NCBI GenBank assembly: GCA_934539245.1
Contig: CAKTCK010000021.1
Span: 1 to 32,175 of the forward strand
Direction: 5' to 3'
DNA from: an uncultured Faecalibacterium sp.
Lineage (GTDB): Bacteria; Bacillota; Clostridia; Oscillospirales; Ruminococcaceae
Length of the DNA: 32,175 nucleotides
Shown one piece after another: positions 30,293-32,175 of the stretch. The notes beneath the pieces were generated by a model, which was given only the letters and a program-made list of their open reading frames with translations, was not told the DNA's origin and ran no database searches. The stretch's first letter is position 1, and every line of letters starts with the position of its first letter. Position numbers and translations under genes: made by a program.

Positions 30293-32175
30293 TTGGCTAA
30301 GAACAAATCGCAGTACGACAGTACGTTGAATCTGCCCAAGACCCTGTTCGAGATGCGCGCCGGCCTGCCCAAAAAGGAACCGGTCATGCTCAAGGATTGG
30401 GACGACAACGACCTGTACAACCAGCTCATGAAGCACAACGAGGGCAAGCCCCAGTTCATTCTGCACGACGGCCCTCCGTATGCAAACGGCAACATCCACA
30501 TGGGCACCGCCCTGAACAAGATCATCAAGGATATCATCATCCGCGAAAAGAACATGGAGGGCTATCAGGCTCCCTATGTGCCCGGCTTTGATACCCACGG
30601 CCTGCCCATTGAGCTGAAGGCTCTGTCCTCCGTCGGTGACAAGAAGAAGGACATCTCCAAGCTGGAGCTGCGCCAGATCTGTGAAAAGTTTGCCACCGAG
30701 CACATCGACATCATGAGCGACCAGTTTAAGCGTCTGGGCGTCATCGGTGACTTCGAGCATCCCTACCTGACCCTGAAGCCGGAGTTTGAGGCACGTCAGA
30801 TCGAGATCTTCGGCGAGATGGCCAAGAAGGGCTATATCTACAAGGGCCTCAAGCCCGTGTACTGGTGCCCGGACTGCCGCACCGCACTGGCTGAAGCCGA
30901 GATCGAGTACGGCGAGGACGACTGCGATTCCATCTTTGTGCGTTTCCACGTCTCGCAGGACCCCAACGGTGTGCTGGCAAAGTACGGCATCCCCATGGAT
31001 AAGACCTACTTCGTCATCTGGACCACCACCACTTGGACCCTGCCCGCCAACGAGGCGATCTGCCTGAACGGTCAGTTCGAGTACTCCTTCGTCAAGATCG
31101 GCGAGGAGTACCACATCATGGCCACCGATCTGGTCAAGAACGTCATGGACGCCTGCCACATCGAGAACTACGAGATCGTGGGCGAGCCCGTTTCCGGCGC
31201 TGAGTTCGAGCTGATGCGCTATAACCACGTCTACCTGCCCAAGGAGGGCTGGGTCATTCTGGGCGACCACGTCACGCTGGAAAGCGGTTCCGGCTGCGTG
31301 CATACCGCAGGCGGTCACGGCGTGGACGACTTCAATGTCTGCCAGAAGTATCCGCAGGTGGCCATCACCGTGCCTGTGGATGACGGCGGTTACCTGACCG
31401 AGCTGGCCGGTAAGTACGCTGGTCAGCGCGTGTGGGCAGCCAACAAGACCATTCTGGCCGACCTGACTGCTTCCGGCGCTGTGATGGGTCAGGTGCACAT
31501 CAAGCACCAGTACCCCCACTGCTGGCGCTGCCACAACCCCATCATCTTCCGTGCTACCGAGCAGTGGTTCTGCTCCATTGCCAAGTTCCGCGAGGACGTG
31601 TACAAGGCCATTGATACCGTCACTTGGATGCCGGATTGGGGTCATGACCGCATGACCGGCATGGTGCGCGACCGCAACGACTGGTGCATCAGCCGTCAGC
31701 GTACTTGGGGCGTGCCCATCCCCGCCTTCTACTGCAAGAAGTGCGGTGCCTACCACATCACCGATGCTACCATCAAGGCTGTCAGCGCCCTGTTCCGCAA
31801 GGAAGGCTCTGACGCATGGTATAAGTACGATGCCGAGCAGATCATCCCCGCAGGCGAAGTGTGCGAAAAGTGCGGCGCTTCCGAGTGGGAGAAGGACACC
31901 GACATCATGGACGTCTGGTTCGACTCCGGTTCTACCCATGCTGCCGTGCTGGACGAACGTCCCGAGCTGCGTTTCCCCGCTGATATGTATATGGAAGGCG
32001 GCGACCAGTTCCGCGGCTGGTTCCAGTCCAGCCTGCTGACCAGCGTTGCAAGCAAGGGCTGCGCACCCTATAAGTCCGTGCTGTGCCACGGCTGGGTGGT
32101 GGACGAGCAGGGCAAGCAGATGCACAAGAGCGCCGGCAACGGCGTGGAGCCCAGCGAGATCATCAAGGACTACGG
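30293..32175 (+). CDS. ileS: Isoleucyl-tRNA synthetase, 5' part (runs off the window)
   Basis: 627 residues of a class I synthetase that charges tRNA-Ile. It begins at TTG (30293), ten bases after GAGGAG, with MAKNKSQYDSTLNLPKT-like start. The HIGH region reads PYANGNIHMGTALNK, then PGFDTHGLPIE. The editing domain contains TTTWTLPANEAICLNG. Cysteine motifs (HCWRCHNPI, YCKKCG, CEKCG), WFDSGSTH and FRGWFQSSLLTS follow. The KMSKS loop reads GKQMHKSAGNGVEPSEI, with His in place of the usual first Ser (K608 to S613). The end of the catalytic core, the anticodon-binding domain and the zinc tail lie beyond 32175. It follows divIVA after 36 bases, with no terminator between. Confidence 0.95.
   Translation, partial: MAKNKSQYDSTLNLPKTLFEMRAGLPKKEPVMLKDWDDNDLYNQLMKHNEGKPQFILHDGPPYANGNIHMGTALNKIIKDIIIREKNMEGYQAPYVPGFDTHGLPIELKALSSVGDKKKDISKLELRQICEKFATEHIDIMSDQFKRLGVIGDFEHPYLTLKPEFEARQIEIFGEMAKKGYIYKGLKPVYWCPDCRTALAEAEIEYGEDDCDSIFVRFHVSQDPNGVLAKYGIPMDKTYFVIWTTTTWTLPANEAICLNGQFEYSFVKIGEEYHIMATDLVKNVMDACHIENYEIVGEPVSGAEFELMRYNHVYLPKEGWVILGDHVTLESGSGCVHTAGGHGVDDFNVCQKYPQVAITVPVDDGGYLTELAGKYAGQRVWAANKTILADLTASGAVMGQVHIKHQYPHCWRCHNPIIFRATEQWFCSIAKFREDVYKAIDTVTWMPDWGHDRMTGMVRDRNDWCISRQRTWGVPIPAFYCKKCGAYHITDATIKAVSALFRKEGSDAWYKYDAEQIIPAGEVCEKCGASEWEKDTDIMDVWFDSGSTHAAVLDERPELRFPADMYMEGGDQFRGWFQSSLLTSVASKGCAPYKSVLCHGWVVDEQGKQMHKSAGNGVEPSEIIKDY

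Noticed and set aside
29399..32125. Long minus-strand open frame (908 codons) opposite divIVA and ileS
   Set aside because: Shadow of two well-supported plus-strand genes; the translation is a Leu/Val/His-rich antisense pattern without motifs.
1..32175. CRISPR array, prophage, toxin-antitoxin or biosynthetic cluster
   Set aside because: I saw no regularly spaced repeats, phage structural or integrase genes, small paired toxin genes or synthase modules anywhere in the window.

Overview
The window looks like a chromosomal segment of a GC-rich, low-oxygen gut Firmicute of the Oscillospiraceae/Ruminococcaceae type, most like Faecalibacterium or a close relative. This is inferred from gene content and order (sepF-ylmH-divIVA-ileS, mutS-mutL-miaA, dnaD beside a DnaC-like loader, class III fructose bisphosphatase), strong AGGAGG ribosome sites, sigma-A-type promoters and protein style. 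No database search was possible, so the genus is a guess.

Layout. The 3' end of a 5S rRNA gene and its terminator open the window (1-116). A small lower-GC island follows (about 130-1290) with a PadR regulator and a membrane protein; it is closed by a second copy of the 5S tail and terminator (1295-1369). Then come a D,D-carboxypeptidase and a YkgJ-type cysteine protein, and a three-gene ABC importer of the tryptophan/tyrosine-like family (3329-6205). A minus-strand PfkB (KDG-type) sugar kinase carries a LacI/CcpA-like operator. A minus-strand PflX-type radical SAM protein is divergent from class III FBPase, followed by murA and a WalJ-like metallo-hydrolase.

From 13.2 to 17.0 kb the minus strand holds two operons: hypothetical-dnaD-dnaC, and nth-glsB. 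A plus-strand tRNA-Thr(CGT) lies between them. From 17.1 kb everything is on the plus strand: rarA-fur, miaB-ylbF, mutS-mutL-miaA-hlyD-like, then sepF-ylmH-divIVA-ileS, with ileS running off the right end. The genes are mostly housekeeping: genome maintenance (nth, rarA, mutS, mutL, DnaC/DnaD), tRNA modification and charging (miaA, miaB, ileS), and envelope/division (murA, D,D-carboxypeptidase, sepF, divIVA).

I found no phage, transposase, CRISPR array, defence cassette or clearly new system. The most interesting points are the padR island bracketed by duplicated 5S tails, a Fur-box-like palindrome ahead of the rarA-fur operon, a mirrored divergent promoter, a probable one-base deletion or unusual start at miaA, and a cysteine tail on YlbF.
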